Assembly (NCBI GenBank): GCA_039917855.1
Contig: JBDSIR010000056.1
Span: 1 to 18,612 of the forward strand
Direction: 5' to 3'
Length of the DNA stretch: 18,612 nt
Source: CAMLHU01 sp039917855
GTDB lineage: Bacteria; Gemmatimonadota; Gemmatimonadetes; Gemmatimonadales; GWC2-71-9
Shown: positions 1 to 6,291 of the stretch, piece after piece
Numbering within the stretch: the stretch's first letter is position 1
Layout: each line of letters begins with the position of its first letter
The notes under the pieces: generated by a model
Seen by the model: the letters and a program-made list of their open reading frames with translations, nothing else
Told to the model about the DNA's origin: nothing
Databases searched by the model: none
Made by a program: the position numbers and the translations under genes

Positions 1-259
1 GGCTGATCCCCTCGAGCAGAAGGACGTAGGTCGAGTGCTCGAACACCGACCCGTGACCCTGCTTCAGGATGTTCGTCAAATATTCGGCCGTCGATCGCTC
101 GGCCGGGTTGTGCTGGCTCATGTAACAGAGCCGCCCGGCGAACTCGGCGAGCTTCTCCCCGTCGGTCCCCGGGTCCTTCCAGTGCACCGGCATGTGCGCC
201 GGCTCGTGGAAGACGGGGTTGGCGAGGAGGGTGACGGTCGGGGTGTAGATGCGTTCCAT
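1..259 (-). CDS. thyX: Flavin-dependent thymidylate synthase ThyX, N-terminal part (runs off the window)
   Basis: ThyX makes dTMP from dUMP using methylene-tetrahydrofolate and FAD/NADPH in the cytoplasm. The minus strand reads ATG at 259 through the window edge, giving 86 codons. The translation begins MERIYTPTVTLLAN, then has GRLCYMSQHN and KQGHGSVFEHSTY, which fit the conserved ThyX pattern of a small-residue/CY-S segment followed by HGS-(V/L)-EH. The FAD-binding RHRxxS motif would lie beyond the edge, so it cannot be checked. No Shine-Dalgarno is visible before the ATG, and the upstream side is occupied by an inverted repeat starting about 9 bp away. The gene lies downstream of the FAD oxidase in the same direction. 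Identification rests on two motifs in a partial protein. Confidence 0.82.
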   Translation of the reverse strand, partial: MERIYTPTVTLLANPVFHEPAHMPVHWKDPGTDGEKLAEFAGRLCYMSQHNPAERSTAEYLTNILKQGHGSVFEHSTYVLLLEGIS

Positions 260-267
260 GGGCGGCC

Positions 268-372
268 CGTGCGAAGTGCGAAGTGCGATGTGGTCTTGGG
301 GGGGTGGTCCGGGTGCGTCGGAGGAAATGCCGGAGATCGAGACCCCGCACTTCGCACCTCGCACTTCGCACC
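268..372. repeat. Inverted repeat built from the 7-bp word GTGCGAA, between thyX and the FAD oxidase
   Basis: At 269-289 the 7-bp word GTGCGAA occurs three times in tandem (last copy ends in T). At 346-372 the complement, TTCGCAC-type words, appears in a longer run. The two arms can pair over roughly 19 bp with a loop of about 55 bp. The element fills most of the gap between the oxidase stop (378) and the thyX start (259), so it could act as a terminator or as a 5' leader hairpin for thyX. A nearly identical 28-bp stretch is found inside the oxidase gene at 993-1020. Confidence 0.8.
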
Positions 373-377
373 ATCGA

Positions 378-2036
378 TCAACTGTCAGCGAGCTCGAGTC
401 TGTCCCTGCCGTACCCACCCGTCACTTCGATCTCCCGCAACCCCCGCGCGATGTCCCCGGGGAGGGCCGCCGCCTCGCCGCCGACCTTCAGCCGGCGGAT
501 CGGGTCGTCCACGGGGCCTAGCTTGATGCCGGGATTGAGGATGCCGACGGGATCGAAAACGTCCTTGACGCGGTGGAAGAACGCGACGACCTCCGCGCCA
601 TAGATCCGCTCCAGCAGTCCCGAGCGGAGCCTTCCGTCCCCATGCTCACCGCTCGGCACTCCGCCAAGTCTGAGCACCGCATCGGTCACATCCCCGTAGA
701 GGCCCCGAAGAGCGTCATCCCAATCAGGTCGGGACAGGTCGGCCATCGAATTCACGTGGATATTCCCGTCCCCGGCGTGCCCGAAGATAACGACCTCCAC
801 CCCCCACTCGCCTGCCGCTCGTCGCACCGCCAGGACGTATTCCCCCAGCCGCTCGACCGGCACGCAGCCGTCCTCGATGACCTGCAGCGATCGACGTCCC
901 GGCTGGGCGGCCAGGATCGGGCTCGCTGACTTCCGGAGGTTGAGGAGGGCATCCAGCTCGGCAGCAGTGAGGGCGAGATGCGGCTCGGCGCCGGTGCGAA
1001 GTGCGAGGTGTGAAGTGCGGGTCGCCAGGGCGGTCACCTCCTCAGCGCTCTCCCCCTCGAACTCCACCAACACCACCCCGGCCTCGGCCCCCGTCAGGCC
1101 GAGGGAAGCGGCGGCGGGAGTGTCGCGCACCATCTGGAGGAAGCTCTGATCCAGCAGCTCGGCCGTGCTCGCCCCCTGGGCGATGAGCATCGGGACCAGG
1201 TCGCCCAGGTCCTCGAGCCGCCTGAGGGTGAGCCGAAGTCCCGCGCGGTGGGCCGGGATCGGGTCAAGCCGCCAGGTGGCGGCGGTGACGACACCAAGGG
1301 TCCCTTCGGCACCGATGATCAGGTCGAGGAGGTCGCCGCTCGCGAGGTAGTGGTCGAGCGCGTAGCCGGTGCTGTTCTTCCGGACTTTGGGGAAGCGCAG
1401 CTCCACCTCGGCCCTCTGGGCCGCGGAAAACTGCAACGCCGCCTGTAGCTTGGCCCTCCGGGCCGAGGAAGCATCGGAGTCGTCTGCCGCGCTCCCCTCG
1501 GCCCGGAGGGCCGAGCTACCTCTGCGCCGCAACTCCACCATCTCCCCGCCCCCCATCACCATCTCCACTCCCTCCACCCACCGCCGCACCGATCCATACT
1601 TGAGCGTCCGGGGGCCCGACGCATTGGTCCCGATCATCCCGCCCACCGTCGCCCATCCCCCGCTCGATGGGTCGGGAGGCAGCCGAAGGCCGAACGGCTC
1701 CGCCGCTGCATTCAACTCGGCCAGCGTCACCTGGGTGCCCGTTCGGATGGTCCGCGCCGCAGGATCGACCGTGAGCGGGCGTTCCGCCAACCCGGTCAGG
1801 TCGAGGATCACACCATCGCCGACATTCCCACCCGCCATGGCACTCCCGGCCCCGCGCGGGATGAGTGGCGTGCGCGTTTCGGCTGCCCACCGTACCAATG
1901 TCGCCACGTCGGCGACGTCGGCCGGGCGGGCGATCGCGGTGGGGATGATGCGATAGATCCCCGCACCCTCCGCATAGGCGGCGCGGGCCCGGAGATCGGT
2001 GCGAAAGATGCCCCGGATCGGGGGAACGGTGGCCAT
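378..2036 (-). CDS. FAD-linked oxidase, GlcD / D-lactate dehydrogenase type
   Basis: This is a 552-aa flavoprotein of the PCMH/VAO superfamily (FAD_binding_4 plus FAD-oxidase_C), which oxidises 2-hydroxy acids such as glycolate or D-lactate; the substrate here is unknown. The FAD-binding half includes PLIPRGAGSAMAGG (~58-70), WATVGGMIGTNASGPRTLKYG (~128-148, split by the usual Gly-rich loop) and KNSTGYALDHYL (~220-231). The cap half has GHAGDGNIHVN (~420), SGEHGDGR and DPVGILNPG, all family hallmarks. The ATG at 2036 was chosen because the longer frame to 2429 runs through the squalene-synthase gene. It starts 8 bp after that gene's stop, with no clear Shine-Dalgarno. Two oddities: residues ~172-213 are an Ala/Arg/Ser-rich insertion encoded by palindromic repeat DNA, and ~339-347 (RTSHLALRT) is encoded by an intergenic-type repeat. 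No Fe-S domain follows. Confidence 0.88.
   Translation of the reverse strand: MATVPPIRGIFRTDLRARAAYAEGAGIYRIIPTAIARPADVADVATLVRWAAETRTPLIPRGAGSAMAGGNVGDGVILDLTGLAERPLTVDPAARTIRTGTQVTLAELNAAAEPFGLRLPPDPSSGGWATVGGMIGTNASGPRTLKYGSVRRWVEGVEMVMGGGEMVELRRRGSSALRAEGSAADDSDASSARRAKLQAALQFSAAQRAEVELRFPKVRKNSTGYALDHYLASGDLLDLIIGAEGTLGVVTAATWRLDPIPAHRAGLRLTLRRLEDLGDLVPMLIAQGASTAELLDQSFLQMVRDTPAAASLGLTGAEAGVVLVEFEGESAEEVTALATRTSHLALRTGAEPHLALTAAELDALLNLRKSASPILAAQPGRRSLQVIEDGCVPVERLGEYVLAVRRAAGEWGVEVVIFGHAGDGNIHVNSMADLSRPDWDDALRGLYGDVTDAVLRLGGVPSGEHGDGRLRSGLLERIYGAEVVAFFHRVKDVFDPVGILNPGIKLGPVDDPIRRLKVGGEAAALPGDIARGLREIEVTGGYGRDRLELADS
993..1020. repeat. Intergenic-type GTGCGAA repeat embedded in the FAD-oxidase coding sequence
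   Basis: This 28-bp run of GTGCGAA/GTGCGAG-type words matches the minus-strand copy at 345-372 with one mismatch. It lies in frame within the oxidase gene and encodes RTSHLALRT in the cap domain, without causing a stop or frameshift. Confidence 0.8.
1406..1519. repeat. Cluster of three GC-rich palindromic words inside the FAD-oxidase gene
   Basis: 1445-1468 and 1496-1519 are inverted copies of each other with 23 of 24 bases matching; the core is CCTCGGCCCGGAGGGCC, itself nearly palindromic. A third, diverged copy is at 1406-1426. Together they cover residues ~172-213 of the oxidase, precisely the segment that interrupts the usual FAD-domain alignment between the ELRRRG strand and the KNSTGY motif. 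Confidence 0.78.
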
Positions 2037-2044
2037 CGGTGCGA

Positions 2045-3067
2045 TCAGCGCTCCGCGCGCGCCAGGGCGCCATAATAGGCACGCACCAGTCCGTTGCTGG
2101 GCGCCACGACCCCGGTGGCGAACAGGGTCCGCTTCACCGCGCCCCGGGTGATCTTGAGCTTGTGGCCACGATCGAGCAGCCGCGGATCGCACTCCGCCAG
2201 CCGCAGGGTCCTGATGGCGAGATAGAGGGCGATGAGGCAGAACATCCGGATGCCATATTCGCCACGAGGCAGGGTGGTGCAATAGGTGAGGGCGTCGTCG
2301 AGGTGTTGTCGCGCCTTGGCACTGAGCACCCGGACCACCTCCATCGCCTCGGCGCGGCGCTCGGGACGGAGCAGATCCTCCGGCCGTACCCCGAACCGCC
2401 GGCAGAGCTCCGCCGGGACGAAACTCCACCCGCGGTCGCGGTCCACTGTCACATCCTTGATGATGTTGGTGAGTTGGAGGCCCAGGCCGAAGCTGGTGGC
2501 CAGGGCGTCGAGCCGAGCGCGGCGCTCGGCGTCGATGTCAGTGGAGTGGAGGGTGAAGAGGCCGGTAAGGAGATGACCCACCGTGCCGGCGACGAAATAG
2601 CAGTAGCGGTCGAGGGAGGCGATATCGGGAAGGGTGAAGAGTGCTCCCGCCGTCTCGCGCGTGCGCGCAAACTCCGCCATCCCGTCGCACATCTCGCGCA
2701 CGTGGGGGCGGATCCGGTCGCGCATCTCGGGGGGCAGGCGCCGGAAGGCGGCCAGCGCCTGATCGGCGTCCCGGGCCAGTTGCTCGTCGTCGCTTCGCGA
2801 GGGGGCGAAGGCGGCCTGTACCCGTGCGGGGGTGCGATCGGTGCTCAATCCATCGCGGAATTCATCGAGCAGCGCGCTCTTGTCCGCTGCCGAGAGGGTG
2901 GGGGAGTCCTCGATCGTGTCGGCGATGCGACACAGGAGGTACGCCACCGCCACCGGGTGCTTGAGTCGGCGGGGGAGGAGGCGGATGCACAGCGCGAACG
3001 TGCGCGACACCTTAGGCAGCGTGGTCGCGACCCACTGGCGCTCCGCTTCGGGGGAAAGCGCCGCCAT
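2045..3067 (-). CDS. Squalene/phytoene synthase family protein, most like farnesyl-diphosphate farnesyltransferase
   Basis: This 340-aa enzyme belongs to the trans-isoprenyl diphosphate head-to-head synthases, which join two prenyl diphosphates (FPP to squalene, or GGPP to phytoene). Visible landmarks are KVSRTFALCIRLLP (~19-32), the first Asp-rich motif D50-TIE-D54 in LLCRIADTIED, YCYFVAGTVG (compare YCHYVAGLVG in eukaryotic-type squalene synthase), and the second Asp-rich motif in QLTNIIKDVTVDRDRG. These favour squalene synthase over CrtB, but product specificity is not proven. The hydrophobic C-terminal anchor of eukaryotic enzymes is absent. The upstream gene's stop directly abuts this start (TAGATG), and the FAD oxidase starts 8 bp after this stop, so all three are probably co-transcribed. 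FAD oxidases are common partners in isoprenoid clusters, but this one is GlcD-like, not HpnE/CrtI-like. Confidence 0.88.
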   Translation of the reverse strand: MAALSPEAERQWVATTLPKVSRTFALCIRLLPRRLKHPVAVAYLLCRIADTIEDSPTLSAADKSALLDEFRDGLSTDRTPARVQAAFAPSRSDDEQLARDADQALAAFRRLPPEMRDRIRPHVREMCDGMAEFARTRETAGALFTLPDIASLDRYCYFVAGTVGHLLTGLFTLHSTDIDAERRARLDALATSFGLGLQLTNIIKDVTVDRDRGWSFVPAELCRRFGVRPEDLLRPERRAEAMEVVRVLSAKARQHLDDALTYCTTLPRGEYGIRMFCLIALYLAIRTLRLAECDPRLLDRGHKLKITRGAVKRTLFATGVVAPSNGLVRAYYGALARAER

Positions 3068-3589
3068 CTAGTGCCGATCGCCCCCGTCGAGGTGGGCGCC
3101 GATCTCATCCTCGACCACCTTGATCACCCGACCCACCCGCGCATAGATCGAATCGGTGGCGGGCACGGGACGTTCCAGCCGCCGCGCGGGGACCGAGGGG
3201 TCGGCCATCTGGCGGAACACGAGCTCGATGACGAGCAGCGCGTCGCCCTGCCGCGCCGGCTCTGCCCACCCGCGGAGCTTCACCACGTCGGCACCCAGGC
3301 GCTGGCTGCCGGTCGGCTGGAGGGTCCGCGCGTCGAACCAGGGGGTCTCGAGCCAGTTGTCACGCGCCACCAGGTGCGCGATCGGGAAGCTGTCCGCCAC
3401 GAGGGCGCGATGCAGGACCGCGAGCGCCGCGGGACGCTCGCCGATCACTTCGATCGTCCGGGCTTCGGGGAAAGGAGTGACGTCAGGCCGGGTGGTGCCG
3501 GGGTCGCAACTCTGGCAGAGGCCCAGGCCAGCGACCAACACCAGACGAGAGCGGAGAGCGGAGAGCCGAGAGGTCAGTTCAGTCCTCAC
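3068..3589 (-). CDS. Small exported or lipid-anchored protein of unknown function
   Basis: This 173-aa protein is not a family I recognise. It starts at a GTG (3589) that overlaps the hbd stop by 4 bp (GTGA), which suggests translational coupling. The first ~30 residues contain several Arg followed by the hydrophobic LVLVAGLGLCQSC, which looks like a signal peptide; the two Cys could include a lipid-anchored one, but neither has a canonical lipobox. The rest is soluble-looking, with an Asp/Pro-rich stretch after the signal and a charged C terminus (VGRVIKVVEDEIGAH). The N-terminal codons sit in a run of the 7-bp word GAGAGCG (3547-3572 on the plus strand), so the signal n-region is partly repeat-encoded. 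The stop abuts the squalene-synthase start. Confidence 0.7.
   Translation of the reverse strand: MRTELTSRLSALRSRLVLVAGLGLCQSCDPGTTRPDVTPFPEARTIEVIGERPAALAVLHRALVADSFPIAHLVARDNWLETPWFDARTLQPTGSQRLGADVVKLRGWAEPARQGDALLVIELVFRQMADPSVPARRLERPVPATDSIYARVGRVIKVVEDEIGAHLDGGDRH
3547..3572. repeat. Tandem 7-bp word GAGAGCG, 3.7 copies, inside the start of the small exported protein gene
   Basis: On the plus strand the units are GAGAGCG, GAGAGCG, GAGAGCC and GAGAG. The gene is read on the minus strand, where this encodes SRLSALRSRL of the signal-peptide n-region. It may have arisen as intergenic repeat DNA recruited into the coding sequence. Confidence 0.8.
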
Positions 3590-4461
3590 TTGATCTCCAT
3601 GGGCACCGGCTCCTTGCCCGACCAGTCGTAGAATCCCTTCCCGCTCTTCTTGCCCAGGTCTCCCCGCGCCGCCATCGCCGTGAGGATCGCCGGGGCGCGA
3701 TGGCGCTCTTCGTCGAAGGCGTGGTGGAAGATGTCGGCGATCCGGACCACCGTGTCGATCCCCACGAAGTCGAGGAGCATCAGCGGACCCATCGGGTGGC
3801 CGGCGCCGAGCTTCATACCGGCGTCGATGTCGACCGTGTTGGCCACCTTCGCCTCGGCGGCGCGGGCCGCATCGAGGAGATAGGGAACTAGCAGCCGGTT
3901 CACGACGAAGCCCGGGGTGTCCAGTGCCAGGACGGGGGTCTTTCCCATCGCGCGGACGAGTGCGACAGCCCGCTCGACGACCGTCGGATTGACGCGATCG
4001 GTGCGCACCACCTCCACCAGGGCCATCAAGGGCACCGGGTTGAAGAAGTGGAGCCCCAGGAACTCCTGCGGCCGGTCGGTCACTTCCGCCTGCTCCCCCA
4101 CGGAAAGGCTCGAGGTATTGGTCGCGAAGATGGTATCGGGGGGGCAGAGCACGTCGAGCTCTTCCCAGAGCGCCCGCTTGGCCTTCAGCTCCTCGACGAT
4201 CGCCTCGATCACCAGGTCGGCTCCGGAGGCGTCGCCGACCTTCTCGGCGAATCGTATCCGTGCCGCGATCCCGGCCGAGTCGGTCACGATCCCCTTTTCG
4301 GCCAGCTTCGCCAGCGACTTGGTGATCCCCGCCAGCGCGCGGTCGCGCTGCTTGGCATCAGGATCGATCGCTACCACGTGGGCCCCCGCGGTGGCGCAGA
4401 CCTGCGCGATCCCGGCGCCCATCTGGCCGGTGCCTATCACTGCAATGGTCTTGAAAGTCAT
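3586..4461 (-). CDS. 3-hydroxybutyryl-CoA (3-hydroxyacyl-CoA) dehydrogenase
   Basis: This is a 291-aa stand-alone short-type 3-hydroxyacyl-CoA dehydrogenase, close to the ~280-290 aa of Hbd/PaaH. It interconverts 3-hydroxybutyryl-CoA and acetoacetyl-CoA with NAD(P). The N-terminal Rossmann motif is IAVIGTGQMGAGIAQ (~6-20), with an acidic IDPD after beta-2 that favours NAD. The catalytic His lies in LGLHFFNPVPLM (~138), with TNTSSLSV and GFVVNRLLVPYL as family motifs, and GHPMGPLMLLDFVG opens the C-terminal dimerisation domain. The ATG at 4461 is preferred; the alternative ATG at 4470 (MHHM) lies at the edge of the upstream repeat. No clear Shine-Dalgarno precedes it, and a hairpin ends 6 bp upstream. 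The thiolase of the same strand (6292-7497) supplies the adjoining metabolic step. Confidence 0.93.
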   Translation of the reverse strand: MTFKTIAVIGTGQMGAGIAQVCATAGAHVVAIDPDAKQRDRALAGITKSLAKLAEKGIVTDSAGIAARIRFAEKVGDASGADLVIEAIVEELKAKRALWEELDVLCPPDTIFATNTSSLSVGEQAEVTDRPQEFLGLHFFNPVPLMALVEVVRTDRVNPTVVERAVALVRAMGKTPVLALDTPGFVVNRLLVPYLLDAARAAEAKVANTVDIDAGMKLGAGHPMGPLMLLDFVGIDTVVRIADIFHHAFDEERHRAPAILTAMAARGDLGKKSGKGFYDWSGKEPVPMEIK

Positions 4462-4467
4462 ATGATG

Positions 4468-4561
4468 CATCCCGAGCAGAGCGAGGGATCTGCCGTCCCT
4501 GTCGCGTAGGGGGCCACCGGCCGAGGCTCTGCGGGCAAGATCCCTCGCTCCGCTCGGGATG
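4468..4561. repeat. Long inverted repeat abutting the hbd start codon
   Basis: The left arm (4468-4494) and right arm (4534-4561) are inverted copies with one base substitution and one 1-base indel; the core is GAGCGAGGGATCT. The loop is about 39 bp and itself GC-rich. In the transcript of hbd the hairpin would end 6 nt before the ATG at 4461. Repeats of the CATCCCGAGC-GAGCGAGGGATCT type are known between genes in several environmental phyla. It is either a REP-like element or a terminator of the gene ending at 4616. Confidence 0.85.
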
Positions 4562-4595
4562 ACACAGTCGCGTTGCGTCGTGCGTTCCTTCGTAT

Positions 4596-4616
4596 CCGCC
4601 TGTCCGCCTGTCCGCC
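4596..4616. repeat. Tandem 8-bp word CCGCCTGT, about 2.6 copies, at the end of the two-helix membrane protein gene
   Basis: Three CCGCC blocks are separated by TGT. The run reaches the stop codon (TAG on the minus strand, 4616-4618) of the upstream gene, as other iterated words in this window touch gene ends. Confidence 0.65.
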
Positions 4617-5443
4617 TATCGACTGCTGATCGCCTTCCGGACCTCGGCGAGCACCGCGCCCACGATCGACGCGCCCGGTCCGATCTGCGGTGGGGGCTTC
4701 ACTTCGCCGCGTTCGACCCGATCGAGGGCGCGCTCCAGCCCCATCTGGGTGCGCTGGTATACCGGGGCATAGCGCCGCAGCACACCCCATCCGAGTCCGA
4801 GTCCCAGTGGGATCGGGGCGAGGGCCAGGAACGGGGCGCCGAGCACCCCGATGACTATCCCTGCCGCCAAGCCCAGGGAGGCGAAAGCCGCCGCGCCGCC
4901 GATGAACTGTCCCCGCGCCTCGCGCACATCCGCCTCGATCGTCACGTGAACGAAGCCCGGTTCGAGCGGGGTGACCGAGGCCGAGACCGAGAGCGCGCGG
5001 GCGAGCATGAAGGGCTTGGTCCCGCCGCCCAGGATCGCCTTCGATCGACGCATCGCGGCATTGAACCCCTTGAGCGGCTCCCACTGGATCCGGCCGCTGC
5101 TCTGGCGCGCCACGGTGAGAAGCTCCTCTTCCTCCATGTAGTCCACGAAGGCGCGCTCGATCTGCGACGCTCCTCCGCGCACCACCCGCATCGCGGCCAG
5201 GGCCGCGGGACCGGCCGCGCGGTCCCAGAAGCCGTCGAGGCGCTGGGCCGGCAGGCGGGTCTGTTCCTCAAGTACCGCCTGTTCGAGGAACTTCCCCGGG
5301 ATACCGACGTCGCGGCCGAGTTGGAGGAGTTCTTCCTTGTTCAGCTGCTCCCCAGGGTCGCGCTCCCCCGCCTGCAGCTCAGCGGCGCGCTGCAGGATCC
5401 GGTCGAGCTGGGCGCGGTCGAACTTCGACGGCAGGGATGGCAT
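4616..5443 (-). CDS. Membrane protein with two helices and a cytoplasmic-like N-terminal domain, function unknown
   Basis: This 275-aa protein does not match a family I can name. Residues ~8-65 are helical and charged (FDRAQLDRILQRAAELQ, then LNKEELLQLGRDVGIP), resembling the N-terminal module of many uncharacterised envelope proteins. The middle ~70-178 is mixed alpha/beta. Residues ~180-201 and ~203-223 are strongly hydrophobic with a tight turn between, giving a helical hairpin. The C terminus ends in an amphipathic segment (LAEVRKAISSR). It begins 4 bp after the SPFH gene stop, so it probably works with that protein or is at least co-translated with it. Downstream lies the repeat-filled gap before hbd, which would end this sub-operon. 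No catalytic motif is visible. Confidence 0.72.
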   Translation of the reverse strand: MPSLPSKFDRAQLDRILQRAAELQAGERDPGEQLNKEELLQLGRDVGIPGKFLEQAVLEEQTRLPAQRLDGFWDRAAGPAALAAMRVVRGGASQIERAFVDYMEEEELLTVARQSSGRIQWEPLKGFNAAMRRSKAILGGGTKPFMLARALSVSASVTPLEPGFVHVTIEADVREARGQFIGGAAAFASLGLAAGIVIGVLGAPFLALAPIPLGLGLGWGVLRRYAPVYQRTQMGLERALDRVERGEVKPPPQIGPGASIVGAVLAEVRKAISSR

Positions 5444-5447
5444 CGGG

Positions 5448-6281
5448 CTACTTCGGCTCCGGGGTCGCGGCGCGCGAGATCTGCGGGAGCGAGAACTCCG
5501 GCTTCACCCCCGGCAGTACCGGCACCAACGATTCGGTCCCCTTCCGCCCCGCGAGGAACGGCGTGAGCAGCTCCATCGGGAGCGGGAAGATCGTGGTGGA
5601 GTTGTTCTCCGCCGCGATCTCGGTGACGGTCTGCAGGTAGCGGAGCTGCATCGCTCCCGGCTCTTGTGCCATCACCCGCGCCGCTTCAGTGAGGGTCTGC
5701 GACGCCTGCAGCTCGCCCTGCGCCGCGATCACCTTGGCCCGCCGCTCCCGCTCCGCCTCGGCCTGCCGCGCCATCGCCCGCTTCATTTCCTGGGGCAGGT
5801 CGACATCCTTGACCGCCACCTGGGTCACCTGGATCCCCCAGGGGTCGGTGTGCTCGTCGATGATCCGCTTCAGGATCCCGTTGATCTTTTCGCGGTCGGC
5901 CAGCAATTCGTCGAGCTCCACCTCGCCGAGCACCGCCCGGAGCGTGGTCTGGGCCAGCTGGCTCGTGGCGTAGAGGTAATTCTCGATCTTCACTACGCTG
6001 AATTCGGGATTAGCCACATGCATCTGGAGGACCGCATTGACCTTCAGCGTGACGTTGTCGCGGGTGATGACATCCTGCGGCGGGATGTCGATCACCACGG
6101 TGCGGAGCGAGATCCGCCGCATCGTCATCAGGAAGAGCGGCAGGAAGACGAGCCCGGGCCCCTTCACCCCCGAAAAACGGCCCAGCCGGAAGGAGACGCC
6201 CCGTTCCCACTCGTTGAGGATGCGGAGCGAGCCAAGGACGTAGACGGCGGCGATGATCGCAACAATGAACAGGGGTCCCAT
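5448..6281 (-). CDS. SPFH/Band 7 protein, slipin (stomatin-like) type
   Basis: This 277-aa protein has one N-terminal membrane segment (GPLFIVAIIAAVYVLGSLRI, ~2-21) followed by an SPFH domain. WERGVSFRLGRFSGVKGPGLVFLP is the slipin/stomatin signature (written here as one domain, residues ~25-48), followed by VVIDIPPQDVITRDNVTLKV (~62-81) and DPWGIQVTQVAVKDVDLP (~147-164). The C-terminal part (AEAERERRAKVIAAQGE) is coiled-coil and would drive ring or oligomer assembly at the inner membrane. Such proteins organise membrane microdomains and often pair with NfeD proteases; no NfeD is visible here. A good Shine-Dalgarno, GAGGAG, lies 6 nt before the ATG and overlaps the thiolase stop (TGAGGAG), so translation is probably coupled to the thiolase. 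Family assignment is firm; the specific role is not known. Confidence 0.92.
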   Translation of the reverse strand: MGPLFIVAIIAAVYVLGSLRILNEWERGVSFRLGRFSGVKGPGLVFLPLFLMTMRRISLRTVVIDIPPQDVITRDNVTLKVNAVLQMHVANPEFSVVKIENYLYATSQLAQTTLRAVLGEVELDELLADREKINGILKRIIDEHTDPWGIQVTQVAVKDVDLPQEMKRAMARQAEAERERRAKVIAAQGELQASQTLTEAARVMAQEPGAMQLRYLQTVTEIAAENNSTTIFPLPMELLTPFLAGRKGTESLVPVLPGVKPEFSLPQISRAATPEPK

Positions 6282-6291
6282 CGGTATCTCC

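Noticed and set aside
2037..2429. 131-codon N-terminal extension of the FAD oxidase
   Set aside because: It lies inside the squalene-synthase gene in another frame and adds no recognisable domain.
2039..3631. 530-aa plus-strand reading frame
   Set aside because: It mirrors the squalene-synthase-type and small exported protein genes, which have clear motifs on the minus strand.
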